Source: a bacterium (lineage in GTDB: Bacteria; Bdellovibrionota; FAC87; UBA2466). Taken from it: a stretch of 5,996 nucleotides of DNA. Below, piece by piece: positions 1 through 5,448 of the stretch. Both the position numbers and the translations under genes were made by a program. Every line of letters begins with the position of its first letter. The stretch's first letter is position 1. Below the pieces are notes generated by a model that searched no databases, had not been told where the DNA came from, and saw nothing but the letters and a program-made list of their open reading frames with translations. The DNA lies in assembly GCA_022842225.1 (NCBI GenBank), contig JALHPX010000205.1:1-5996 (forward strand), in the 5' to 3' direction.

Positions 1-388
1 TACCGCCAATTGTTTTTGGCTTCGCGCCGGCAATATCTTCGGAGATCAATCCCAGACTCACATCGTGATCTTTGCCGGGGTAGAGCGAGCTGCGAGTGAT
101 CTTGGCGGTGTACTTTTTTCCGCCGTGATTGAAGGTGACGTTGCTATTGTTACTGGCGCAGTGAGCGGCGGTGATAATCACGCGCGGTCCGACGATGGTA
201 GCGGTGCAACTTCCACCCGAGGAACTAATGTAGACGACTTCTTCCCAAGTTCCGGCGGCAACGGGTTTGCCGTTGATGAGCGTCGGTACAATTTTTCCGG
301 CATATGCTGGACAGACCCATGCAGCGGCAAAAGAGCAGACGAGGAGAGAGGTTGAGAAAAGTTTATTCAGCCCGAATTTTACAGTCAT
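1..388 (-). CDS. Secreted trypsin-like (S1 family) serine protease, N-terminal part, cut by window edge
   Basis: Translating the minus strand from the ATG at 388-386 gives 129 residues with no stop before the window edge, so the C-terminal part is missing. Residues 1-30 look like a signal peptide (hydrophobic LLVCSFAAAWV, likely cleavage after AYA). The mature part carries a chymotrypsin-fold core: GGSC at 58-61, then TAAHC at 73-77 with catalytic His76 and a probable Cys61-Cys77 disulfide, then HDVSLGLI at 108-115 with Asp109 as the likely second catalytic residue. The GDSGG serine motif would lie outside the window. The expected role is protein cleavage in the periplasm or outside the cell. 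The usual IVGG start of activated trypsins is not obvious; LINGKPV (37-43) sits in that place, so zymogen activation is uncertain. A GGAGG lies only 3 nt before the ATG. Family assignment is strong; substrate is unknown. Confidence 0.88.
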   Translation of the reverse strand, partial: MTVKFGLNKLFSTSLLVCSFAAAWVCPAYAGKIVPTLINGKPVAAGTWEEVVYISSSGGSCTATIVGPRVIITAAHCASNNSNVTFNHGGKKYTAKITRSSLYPGKDHDVSLGLISEDIAGAKPKTIGG

Positions 389-391
389 ACG

Positions 392-396
392 CCTCC
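392..396 (-). promoter_or_regulatory. Ribosome binding site of the protease gene
   Basis: GGAGG on the minus strand, ending 3 nt before the ATG at 388. The match to the Shine-Dalgarno core is perfect but the spacing is shorter than usual. No better in-frame start is seen, and the residues after this ATG form a good signal peptide. Confidence 0.5.
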
Positions 397-502
397 ATCG
401 GCGCCTAGACTGAGGATGTCTGGCGCGATTTTTTAACAGTTTGAGATGCTTTATGGTCTTGCTTTTCTAGGGGGCCGACGTTGCCGATCCAGGTGCTGAA
501 AA

Positions 503-531
503 ATTATGTAGTTCGAGCTGTGCAATGAAAG
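503..531 (-). promoter_or_regulatory. Possible promoter of the protease gene (weak)
   Basis: On the minus strand CATAAT (508-503) matches the sigma-70 -10 box TATAAT at 5 of 6 positions. At 17-nt spacing the -35 position is CTTTCA (531-526), a poor match that also falls inside one arm of the inverted repeat at 521-531. If real, the transcript would have a leader of about 105 nt. A poor -35 overlapped by a dyad arm would fit regulated transcription, but the evidence is thin. Confidence 0.22.
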
Positions 532-591
532 GTCGGGGATAGTTTTTACATGATTGTGAGAACGAGAAACTGTGTCCTCACTTTCATTGTA
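521..591. repeat. Wide inverted repeat upstream of the protease gene
   Basis: The arms TGCAATGAAAG (521-531) and CTTTCATTGTA (581-591) are reverse complements at 10 of 11 positions, and the remaining position is G-U if transcribed. The 49-nt interior holds a smaller nested pair, GTGAG (556-560) with CTCAC (577-581), which shares one base with the outer arm and so could not form fully with it. It could be a binding site for a dimeric regulator or a folded RNA leader. Chance cannot be excluded for arms of this size. Confidence 0.4.
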
Positions 592-640
592 CGATCATTG
601 AAATACATGACCTATCGAGGGGAAACTCATCCCTGATCCT

Positions 641-677
641 TTGTATACAACCGTCCTTGGTACCTCGATGCACCAAG
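641..677 (-). other. Hairpin and palindrome just after the 694-residue gene
   Basis: CTTGGT (656-661) pairs with ACCAAG (672-677) around a 10-nt loop, starting about 10 nt past the stop codon at 687-689 of the minus-strand gene. The perfect 10-bp palindrome TTGTATACAA (641-650) follows. Position suggests a role at the transcript 3' end, but no U run follows, so it does not qualify as a classical intrinsic terminator. The palindrome could instead be a protein-binding site. Confidence 0.25.
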
Positions 678-686
678 TCTAAAGCG

Positions 687-2771
687 TTACCTTACGTGTG
701 CCTTCCCCGGCTTTTCCTTACTGGTGTTGCCTTTCCGGAAGACCCCTTGAAAAAATGTCGGTTTGCCGGGCGGCGTCGCGCCGCCTTCACACAAGGCGCC
801 GGGTGTTTCTAAGTCCGTAAAGCGGCGCGCAAATTCGGGTTCCCATTTTGATTGGTAGTCATAGGAATTTTTACATTGCTGTACGTGCAGATCTTGCACT
901 GCACTGGTCGATTGAGGCGCTTCAAAAAGCGGCAGCCCAGCGCCAGCGCACGAAAAGACTCCGCACGATTCGCGGTAGGTCTTGGCGGAACTCGAATCCG
1001 CCACGTCGTGAACGCTCTTATTAAAGTAGAAACTTGCTCCCAGAAGCGCGCAGATTCTCAGTAATGGCTTGGCCAGCTGATCGAAATCGCGGGACAACAT
1101 ATTGGCCGCAGTTGGGTCGCTCGAATCGAACACCTGCGGATTGCCGTAACTCGCCGTCTTCTCGCGCAGCTTTTTACTCAGCGTCTTCATTTGTGCCGCC
1201 AACATCGGGACAAACGCGCTGCGAGCCATGGCGTAAGAGGCAGAAACTTGTGGATCCGACTGAGTCTTGAGCGAATCCACGGGCTTTAAAAGTGCCTGGG
1301 CAAATTCATACTGGCGAAGCTGGTTGAGACCCGAAGAGGGTAGGAAGTAGTTTTCCAAGTGGCGATCTAAGGCTTCGCGTAAACCACCCGCGGGGTGTTG
1401 GGCATAGAGTTCTTCGTTCCAAACGGGCGTCATGAGTTGTCGCAGACTGCCCATGAGATTTTCTTTGGCGTTGGTTTTTGCTTCGGCGTTGCCGGTTCTG
1501 CCGGCTTGTTTGTAGGCCGCAAAAGAATCTAAGTAGTGGTCGAGTCGATCTGCCATCGTGCCAATGGCTTCGCGCTCTTGCTGCCCGCGGATTTTTTTGG
1601 GGTTCGCTGCCAGCGCTTTTAAGTCATGAGAAACCATTCGCAAGTAGGCGTAGACCGTAACGCGAGGGAGTCTGTCGTTTTCTGTGTGCATTGGATTTGC
1701 AATCACTTTACCGAGCAGACGGTCCATCTCGTCGAGTGCGGGCAAAAAAGGACGTGCAGGCCCTTCAGGTTTTGCACTGCCTGTGGCATCGGTGGCTTTC
1801 ATCGCATTGAGCAAGTCCTGCATGGCGCCTGGTTTTGTGCCGTCTCCCAAAAGATCTTTGTCGGCTGGAGTGAGGTTGGTCGGTTTAGTAGCCACTTCGT
1901 TGCGTGGCGATAGTAAGCGATTGCAATCAACTTCCTTGTTCTGCAGGTCCATCAACAGGCAGGCGCGGGCAGGGAAGAGTAATTCGCTTTTGAACTGCGC
2001 GTATTCTTTGCTCTTAGGCGAAAACAATTGATTAGAAGCCTGCTTCAAAAGATTGGCGCCCAAAATAACTCCCATACCGGCAGCGGCCGGAATGGGCTGC
2101 ACAATCGCAAACGAAGCGGCCAGACTCGTCGTTAACTGAATGGCAGAATTGGTGATTGCGGAGCCCTTGGTTGCAAATGCGGTGCAGTCCGCAGGCAGAT
2201 TCTGAAAAACTTGTCCCAAACTCGCATCGACGGAGTGGTAACTCTCGGCAAACACTTTCGCCATTTGCTCGCTTTGAGTCTGCGAGCGCTTGGCGTTACA
2301 GTGACGAAGAGCTGCTTGTAATCGATCACTCGCGAGTGAATGGACGCATTTGCCCTGAGCTTCCGCTGGTTTGGCGGCGTCAAAGCAAGACGCATAGGAA
2401 GAATCCAAGGGCGGATTCATTTGATTTTCGATTCGGAGTAAAGCGTCTGTACGTTGGTTGGTGATAGCGGCGCTATAGTTGCTGCAAGTAATGGGCAACC
2501 CGGCCCACTCACCTACTTGATCGCTCGGGATGGCAATATCGGTAGAGAGTTTTTCCTGAAGCCCTTGGACTGTCGATCCCAAGGTCTCCAATTGCTTTTT
2601 TAGTTCGCTGTTGTCGGCGGGCACGCAAGCTTGCTCGAGTGCTTCAAGCTGTGACTTGGCTCTTGCTAAAACATCTTCATTGCCAGCGCTGCCAAGAAAT
2701 GGACATTCCTGCGCGCTCCAAGCGGAAGCGCCGACGAACCAAGAAAGCAAAATGGCTTGGCTCCACCTCAT
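687..2771 (-). CDS. Exported cysteine-rich protein of unknown function, 694 residues
   Basis: I do not recognise a family. Residues 1-20 form a signal peptide (AILLSWFVGASAWSA, likely cleavage before QECPF). There is no lipobox, so the product is probably soluble periplasmic or surface-exposed. The mature part has 14 cysteines in two clusters: nine between 23 and 283 (23, 49, 96, 129, 142, 158, 196, 271, 283) and five between 574 and 661 (574, 603, 608, 633, 661). An even count in an exported protein suits disulfides. Residues 31-80 are rich in Leu, Glu and Lys and look helical or coiled-coil. Residues 206-242 are an Ala/Gly-rich hydrophobic stretch that could contact or span a membrane. The cysteine-free middle (about 290-570) is mostly helical in character, and the tail is basic. 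The ATG overlaps the stop of the upstream gene (ATGA) and has AAGGGG 4 nt before it, supporting this start and translational coupling. The gene is real; its function is open. Confidence 0.85.
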   Translation of the reverse strand: MRWSQAILLSWFVGASAWSAQECPFLGSAGNEDVLARAKSQLEALEQACVPADNSELKKQLETLGSTVQGLQEKLSTDIAIPSDQVGEWAGLPITCSNYSAAITNQRTDALLRIENQMNPPLDSSYASCFDAAKPAEAQGKCVHSLASDRLQAALRHCNAKRSQTQSEQMAKVFAESYHSVDASLGQVFQNLPADCTAFATKGSAITNSAIQLTTSLAASFAIVQPIPAAAGMGVILGANLLKQASNQLFSPKSKEYAQFKSELLFPARACLLMDLQNKEVDCNRLLSPRNEVATKPTNLTPADKDLLGDGTKPGAMQDLLNAMKATDATGSAKPEGPARPFLPALDEMDRLLGKVIANPMHTENDRLPRVTVYAYLRMVSHDLKALAANPKKIRGQQEREAIGTMADRLDHYLDSFAAYKQAGRTGNAEAKTNAKENLMGSLRQLMTPVWNEELYAQHPAGGLREALDRHLENYFLPSSGLNQLRQYEFAQALLKPVDSLKTQSDPQVSASYAMARSAFVPMLAAQMKTLSKKLREKTASYGNPQVFDSSDPTAANMLSRDFDQLAKPLLRICALLGASFYFNKSVHDVADSSSAKTYRESCGVFSCAGAGLPLFEAPQSTSAVQDLHVQQCKNSYDYQSKWEPEFARRFTDLETPGALCEGGATPPGKPTFFQGVFRKGNTSKEKPGKAHVR

Positions 2772-2781
2772 TTCGCCCCTT
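2768..2781 (-). promoter_or_regulatory. ATGA stop/start overlap with ribosome binding site
   Basis: On the minus strand the TGA stop of the 186-residue gene (2770-2768) overlaps the ATG of the 694-residue gene (2771-2769). AAGGGG (2781-2776), within the end of the upstream coding sequence, is a Shine-Dalgarno site 4 nt before the ATG. This arrangement is typical of translational coupling and suggests the two exported proteins are made together. Confidence 0.75.
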
Positions 2782-3328
2782 CTGGCACGACCAGAGTTTT
2801 GAGAAAGCCTTCTACAGCCTCATGTCCTTGCGCGAGAAAATTGGGAGGGTAGGTGACCGTTACGGTGTGCCCTTGGTAAACACCCTTGTCTTTCTCGTCG
2901 GCAGATCGCCAAACAAAAATGTAATGGTCGCTGATGGTTTTATCGAATCCAGGAATACGCATCATGCAGGCTGGTAGGCTGCCAATCTTGGCGTCTTTAG
3001 CGGGAGCAATGTTAGTGGCTAGAGCCGCCGATAGTTGTGGGAGCAGCAATGAGCAGTTCTTTTTCAAGACTCCCGCCCAATCGTCGCCTTTTTCTAAATT
3101 CTGCCAGGTCTTGTAGTGGATGATTTTTAGGAGCGGGTTGCTCTTGTACTCCCAAAAAGTAACTGGCTGTCCAAGCAGCTCGGAACTTTCAAACTTATTC
3201 CATTGGTCTGCTTTGGCTACAAACGCAGGACCTGGAGTGATGTTGACTGGCTTATTAGCAGGACTTTTGATTGTCCCAGCATTAGCGGTCAGGGTTAAGG
3301 CCAAGAGTGCGAGAGTTAGTTTTTTCAT
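2768..3328 (-). CDS. Small exported protein of unknown function, 186 residues
   Basis: I do not recognise the family with confidence. From the preferred start the first 17 residues, MKKLTLALLALTLTANA, are a textbook signal peptide with cleavage before GT, so the mature protein of about 169 residues is expected in the periplasm. It has two cysteines (92, 121) that could form one disulfide. Its pattern alternates strands and helices, ending in a strand plus helix (VTVTYPPNF, then a helix at about 166-180). This loosely recalls small PsbP/DcrB-like folds, a weak guess only. Start choice: an upstream in-frame ATG at 3337 adds MHL, but its only Shine-Dalgarno candidate, TAGGG (3342-3338), abuts it. 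That site is 9 nt from the ATG at 3328, which also gives the cleaner signal peptide. It is first in a two-gene operon and its stop overlaps the start of the 694-residue exported protein, so a shared function or complex is likely. Confidence 0.8.
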   Translation of the reverse strand: MKKLTLALLALTLTANAGTIKSPANKPVNITPGPAFVAKADQWNKFESSELLGQPVTFWEYKSNPLLKIIHYKTWQNLEKGDDWAGVLKKNCSLLLPQLSAALATNIAPAKDAKIGSLPACMMRIPGFDKTISDHYIFVWRSADEKDKGVYQGHTVTVTYPPNFLAQGHEAVEGFLKTLVVPEGAK

Positions 3329-3396
3329 AAGGTGCATCCCTAGTTAAATCGGTTAAATGCTAGATACTCTTGAAGGATTTTTGTTATTCTCGTTGT
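3329..3396. promoter_or_regulatory. Divergent intergenic region, probably holding promoters for both directions
   Basis: These 68 bases separate the minus-strand exported-protein operon from the plus-strand methyltransferase gene, so both promoters should lie here or extend into the genes. The sequence is AT-rich and contains a direct repeat, GTTAAAT at 3343-3349 and 3352-3358 (period 9). Weak -10-like strings on the plus strand are GATACT (3363-3368) and TATTCT (3385-3390), but neither has a good -35 partner at 16-18 nt. GAAGGA (3372-3377) is Shine-Dalgarno-like but 19 nt from the ATG at 3397. No promoter can be assigned firmly. Confidence 0.4.
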
Positions 3397-3951
3397 ATGG
3401 AACTCCTGAAATATCTCAATCTCGCGTTATTGATCCTTGGGTTTGTCTGGCAAGTTTGGGCGGTGCAGAAGTTTTTCCGCAAAGACCAAGGCGAGAAACA
3501 ACCGCAGCGCTTTGCGTTAATTAAGTTCCTGGCTCCCATCGCTGTGTTGGCACTGGCGGCATTTATTGGTACCAGCACCACTGCAACGCTTTCGTTTCAA
3601 TTGGCGGCCACGGGGTGTCTCATCGCTTACTTGGTGCTTTATGGCTGGGCGCTGCGTTCCGTCGGTAAAAATCGATTCTTCCTGGCCTACAGCACTAGCA
3701 CTCCGTCGGAAATGATGGAGGGCGGCCCTTACCGCTGGACGCGGCATCCGTTTTATACCAGCTATTTATTGAGTTACTTGGGAGGAGCCTTGGCGTCAGA
3801 GAGCCTGTATGCCATCCCCATCGTGGTGTTGATGATCTTGGTTTACACCGGTGCCGCGCGTTTTGAGGAACAACGATTAAGAACCGCCACATTTGGGGCG
3901 GCGTATGAGAATTACCAACGGCGCGTCGGTCGCTTTACCCCTTGGTTCTAG
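3397..3951 (+). CDS. Membrane methyltransferase of the isoprenylcysteine carboxyl / phospholipid methyltransferase family
   Basis: The 184-residue protein has about five hydrophobic helices (near residues 4-24, 41-59, 65-86, 120-134 and 136-153). Between helices three and four is GPYRWTRHPFY (110-120), the GPYRxxRHPxY signature that binds S-adenosylmethionine in this family. The C-terminus carries EEQRL (157-161), FGAAYENY (166-173) and VGRFTP (177-182), matching the family's EExxL...FGxxYxxY...RFxP ending. Length and topology are typical of bacterial ICMT-like proteins. Members methylate lipid or isoprenoid-linked substrates at the inner membrane; the bacterial substrate is usually unknown and cannot be told here. 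Start: the ATG at 3397 is preferred. An in-frame TTG at 3370 would add nine mostly polar residues and has no Shine-Dalgarno site, but the ATG lacks a well-spaced one too, so a weak or leaderless start is possible. The last 17 bases overlap the 3' end of the opposing gene. Confidence 0.88.
   Translation: MELLKYLNLALLILGFVWQVWAVQKFFRKDQGEKQPQRFALIKFLAPIAVLALAAFIGTSTTATLSFQLAATGCLIAYLVLYGWALRSVGKNRFFLAYSTSTPSEMMEGGPYRWTRHPFYTSYLLSYLGGALASESLYAIPIVVLMILVYTGAARFEEQRLRTATFGAAYENYQRRVGRFTPWF
3935..3951. other. Tail-to-tail overlap of two convergent genes
   Basis: The methyltransferase stop (TAG, 3949-3951, plus) and the PilZ-acyltransferase stop (TAA on the minus strand, 3937-3935) lie within each other's coding sequence. 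There is therefore no intergenic room for a terminator, and no strong hairpin with a T run is seen nearby. Each transcript must extend as antisense into the other gene's 3' end, or termination must be Rho-dependent. Confidence 0.8.
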
Positions 3952-5446
3952 AAGGATCCCTACGGCGATCTTGCTTGAAGAACTGCATCACCTTTGCGAT
4001 CGGCCTGAGCGACTTGTAGAGGTTGGCGCGGAGATTCATCATGGGCGTGAATTCTACAATCCCGGTGCTCTCTAGGTATTCCTTCAAATCCGAGTAGATA
4101 AAGTCCCACACAAACGGATTCACACCGCTTCCCGATATCGCCTGCGCGATATCCCAAACGATGACATGGTGGCGCAAGCCATTGAGTCCACTGTGTTTGA
4201 AGTTAGTCGAAGTCTTGGTGGCGCCCGCCTTGATATAGAACGGCAACATCTCATCCGAAGCAAAACTCACGATGTAGCGTTTGCGTGCCTGGGCAGCTGT
4301 AATTCCCAATTGTTTGAAGAGGCCTAGGAAAATGTCGCCTTTTTGGAAGTCTGGGTGGATGCACAGACGGCTTGCTTCCACGCTGTCGTACTTGGAGGGG
4401 AAGTTTGCAGGCAAAGTTGTATGTTTTTCCACTTCAAAGGAATCTTCGGGCCCGTGGAAAACCAGCCGCGTACTGGCAACGACTTCTTGACGGTACTTAG
4501 CGACGATAATACGTGACTTGGAATCTAGCGCGTCGCTGAGATTCTCAGGTTTCACATCGGCGGCAATTTTTTGGGCTCGTAGATAGGCGGTCCGACGAAG
4601 CTCTAAAACATTCTGATATTCCTCAATGGATCGAGCGTAGGAATATTCCACGCCCTGGGAGGCTTTAGGTACATTGAGCCCATGCTTCTTCAGTTCAGCA
4701 ATCGAGTTGGGCGGACCGAATTGAAAAATGTATTGGCCAATGGCGTTGAGGACCATTTTGGATGGATTCTTCAACTCAGCGCCGATGCCTAGATGGGATT
4801 TGCCATTGCGATCAATCACGCGCGTGTTTTTGATTTCAATTTGGGCACGGACTTGGGCGAACATCGGAAAAGTAATTTGAGTATCGAGCGTGAGTCCAGG
4901 AACCAAGTAGCGATTGCGTAGGCTTGTTACCAACATCAAACCACTCGTCGACAAGTCGAGAATCTTGAAGTGAATAAAGTCGTTAAAGCGGATGGGGCTC
5001 TGGCAAATGCCGATGGGTAGAAATTCATCTCCGCACAGCCAGCGACGTGATTTACGACGCTCTTCTGTCGCGATTTTTGCTTCCTTGGGAGAGGACGTGT
5101 CATCAAACCAGCGCACACCAAACGCTAACCGATCGCCGTCAATCTTCGTGGCTACCACGGTGAGGCCGAAGAAGTTCGACTCCTGCTTGCCGATGTAAAG
5201 CTTGGCATTGAGTCGATCGCCACCAGAGAAGCTGGCAACAAACGGATAAGAGTTTTTATCAATCACGAACTCCATTCCAAATGGACTGATCCGCCAGGGA
5301 TGCAGACGAATCACCGTGTCCGGCTTGGACTGGAAAGTTATTTCGGCTGATACCGTTGTGTCGTCGTAGAACTGTCCCGGCGTGACGTCGCCGTGGATTT
5401 CTTCGCTCACTGCTACGGAGGCTGTGCTGAATCGTTTTGCTTCCAT
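3935..5446 (-). CDS. Tandem PilZ plus LuxI/FeeM-type acyltransferase fusion protein
   Basis: This 503-residue protein has no signal peptide or membrane helix, so it is cytoplasmic. Residues about 30-116 form a beta-rich, PilZ-like domain with RISPFG (52-57) where PilZ has DxSxxG, and no RxxxR before it, so it is probably degenerate. Residues about 128-232 are a canonical PilZ domain: EERRKSRR (128-135) supplies RxxxR, and DLSTSG (164-169) supplies the second c-di-GMP-binding motif. Residues about 265-433 resemble the GNAT-related fold of FeeM N-acyl amino acid synthases and LuxI homoserine-lactone synthases: ELRRTAYL (282-289), D305xxD308, STRL (325-328) and VEASRLCIHPD (356-366, with E357 and R360) match their conserved R, DxxD, R and ExxR positions in order. 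Such enzymes join an acyl chain from acyl-ACP to an amine. Residues 434-503 are a helical extension with a basic end. The start overlaps the cyclase stop (TAATG) without a clear Shine-Dalgarno site, so translation is probably coupled. Domain calls are good; acyl donor, acceptor and product are unknown. Confidence 0.87.
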   Translation of the reverse strand: MEAKRFSTASVAVSEEIHGDVTPGQFYDDTTVSAEITFQSKPDTVIRLHPWRISPFGMEFVIDKNSYPFVASFSGGDRLNAKLYIGKQESNFFGLTVVATKIDGDRLAFGVRWFDDTSSPKEAKIATEERRKSRRWLCGDEFLPIGICQSPIRFNDFIHFKILDLSTSGLMLVTSLRNRYLVPGLTLDTQITFPMFAQVRAQIEIKNTRVIDRNGKSHLGIGAELKNPSKMVLNAIGQYIFQFGPPNSIAELKKHGLNVPKASQGVEYSYARSIEEYQNVLELRRTAYLRAQKIAADVKPENLSDALDSKSRIIVAKYRQEVVASTRLVFHGPEDSFEVEKHTTLPANFPSKYDSVEASRLCIHPDFQKGDIFLGLFKQLGITAAQARKRYIVSFASDEMLPFYIKAGATKTSTNFKHSGLNGLRHHVIVWDIAQAISGSGVNPFVWDFIYSDLKEYLESTGIVEFTPMMNLRANLYKSLRPIAKVMQFFKQDRRRDPSRTKG

Positions 5447-5448
5447 TA
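5444..5448 (-). promoter_or_regulatory. TAATG stop/start overlap between cyclase and PilZ-acyltransferase genes
   Basis: On the minus strand the cyclase stop TAA (5448-5446) shares its last A with the ATG of the PilZ-acyltransferase gene (5446-5444). The preceding bases hold no GGAGG-like site, so initiation probably depends on ribosomes finishing the cyclase gene. This predicts a fixed ratio of the two proteins from one transcript. Confidence 0.75.

Larger units (their letters stand above)
389..686. other. Gene-free intergenic stretch between two minus-strand genes
   Basis: No convincing coding frame is seen on either strand. Going leftward, the stretch holds the 3' flank of the 694-residue gene, a small hairpin (656-677), a 10-bp palindrome (641-650), a wide inverted repeat (521-531 with 581-591), a weak -10-like CATAAT and the protease leader. 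A second pair of short arms, ATCGAGG (614-620) and CCTCGAT (663-669), could pair and would compete with the 656-677 hairpin. No clear rho-independent terminator is seen, as no stem is followed by a T run on the minus strand. The high density of possible stems hints at a structured leader or an operator region, but this is not proven. Confidence 0.6.

Noticed and set aside
65..355. Plus-strand open frame of 96 codons
   Set aside because: It lies antisense to the protease gene, which has a signal peptide and catalytic motifs; the plus-strand translation is low-complexity and shows no domain.
656..677. Rho-independent terminator after the 694-residue gene
   Set aside because: The stem is only 6 bp with a 10-nt loop and is not followed by a T run on the minus strand.
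1684..2031. Plus-strand open frame of 115 codons inside the 694-residue gene
   Set aside because: It is a shadow of the opposite-strand gene, with no ribosome binding site and no recognisable protein features.
2156..2464. Plus-strand open frame of 102 codons
   Set aside because: It is antisense to the 694-residue gene, whose frame is continuous and coherent there; the translation is rich in Arg, Ser and Pro, as expected for a shadow.
3370..3396. TTG at 3370 as the start of the methyltransferase
   Set aside because: It adds nine residues not typical of the family and has no Shine-Dalgarno site; the ATG at 3397 begins directly before the first membrane helix. Not fully excluded.
3935..5446. 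Frameshift or artificial joining creating the PilZ-acyltransferase fusion
   Set aside because: The frame is continuous across the domain boundary (residues 232-265), with no internal stop, repeat or change in base composition.
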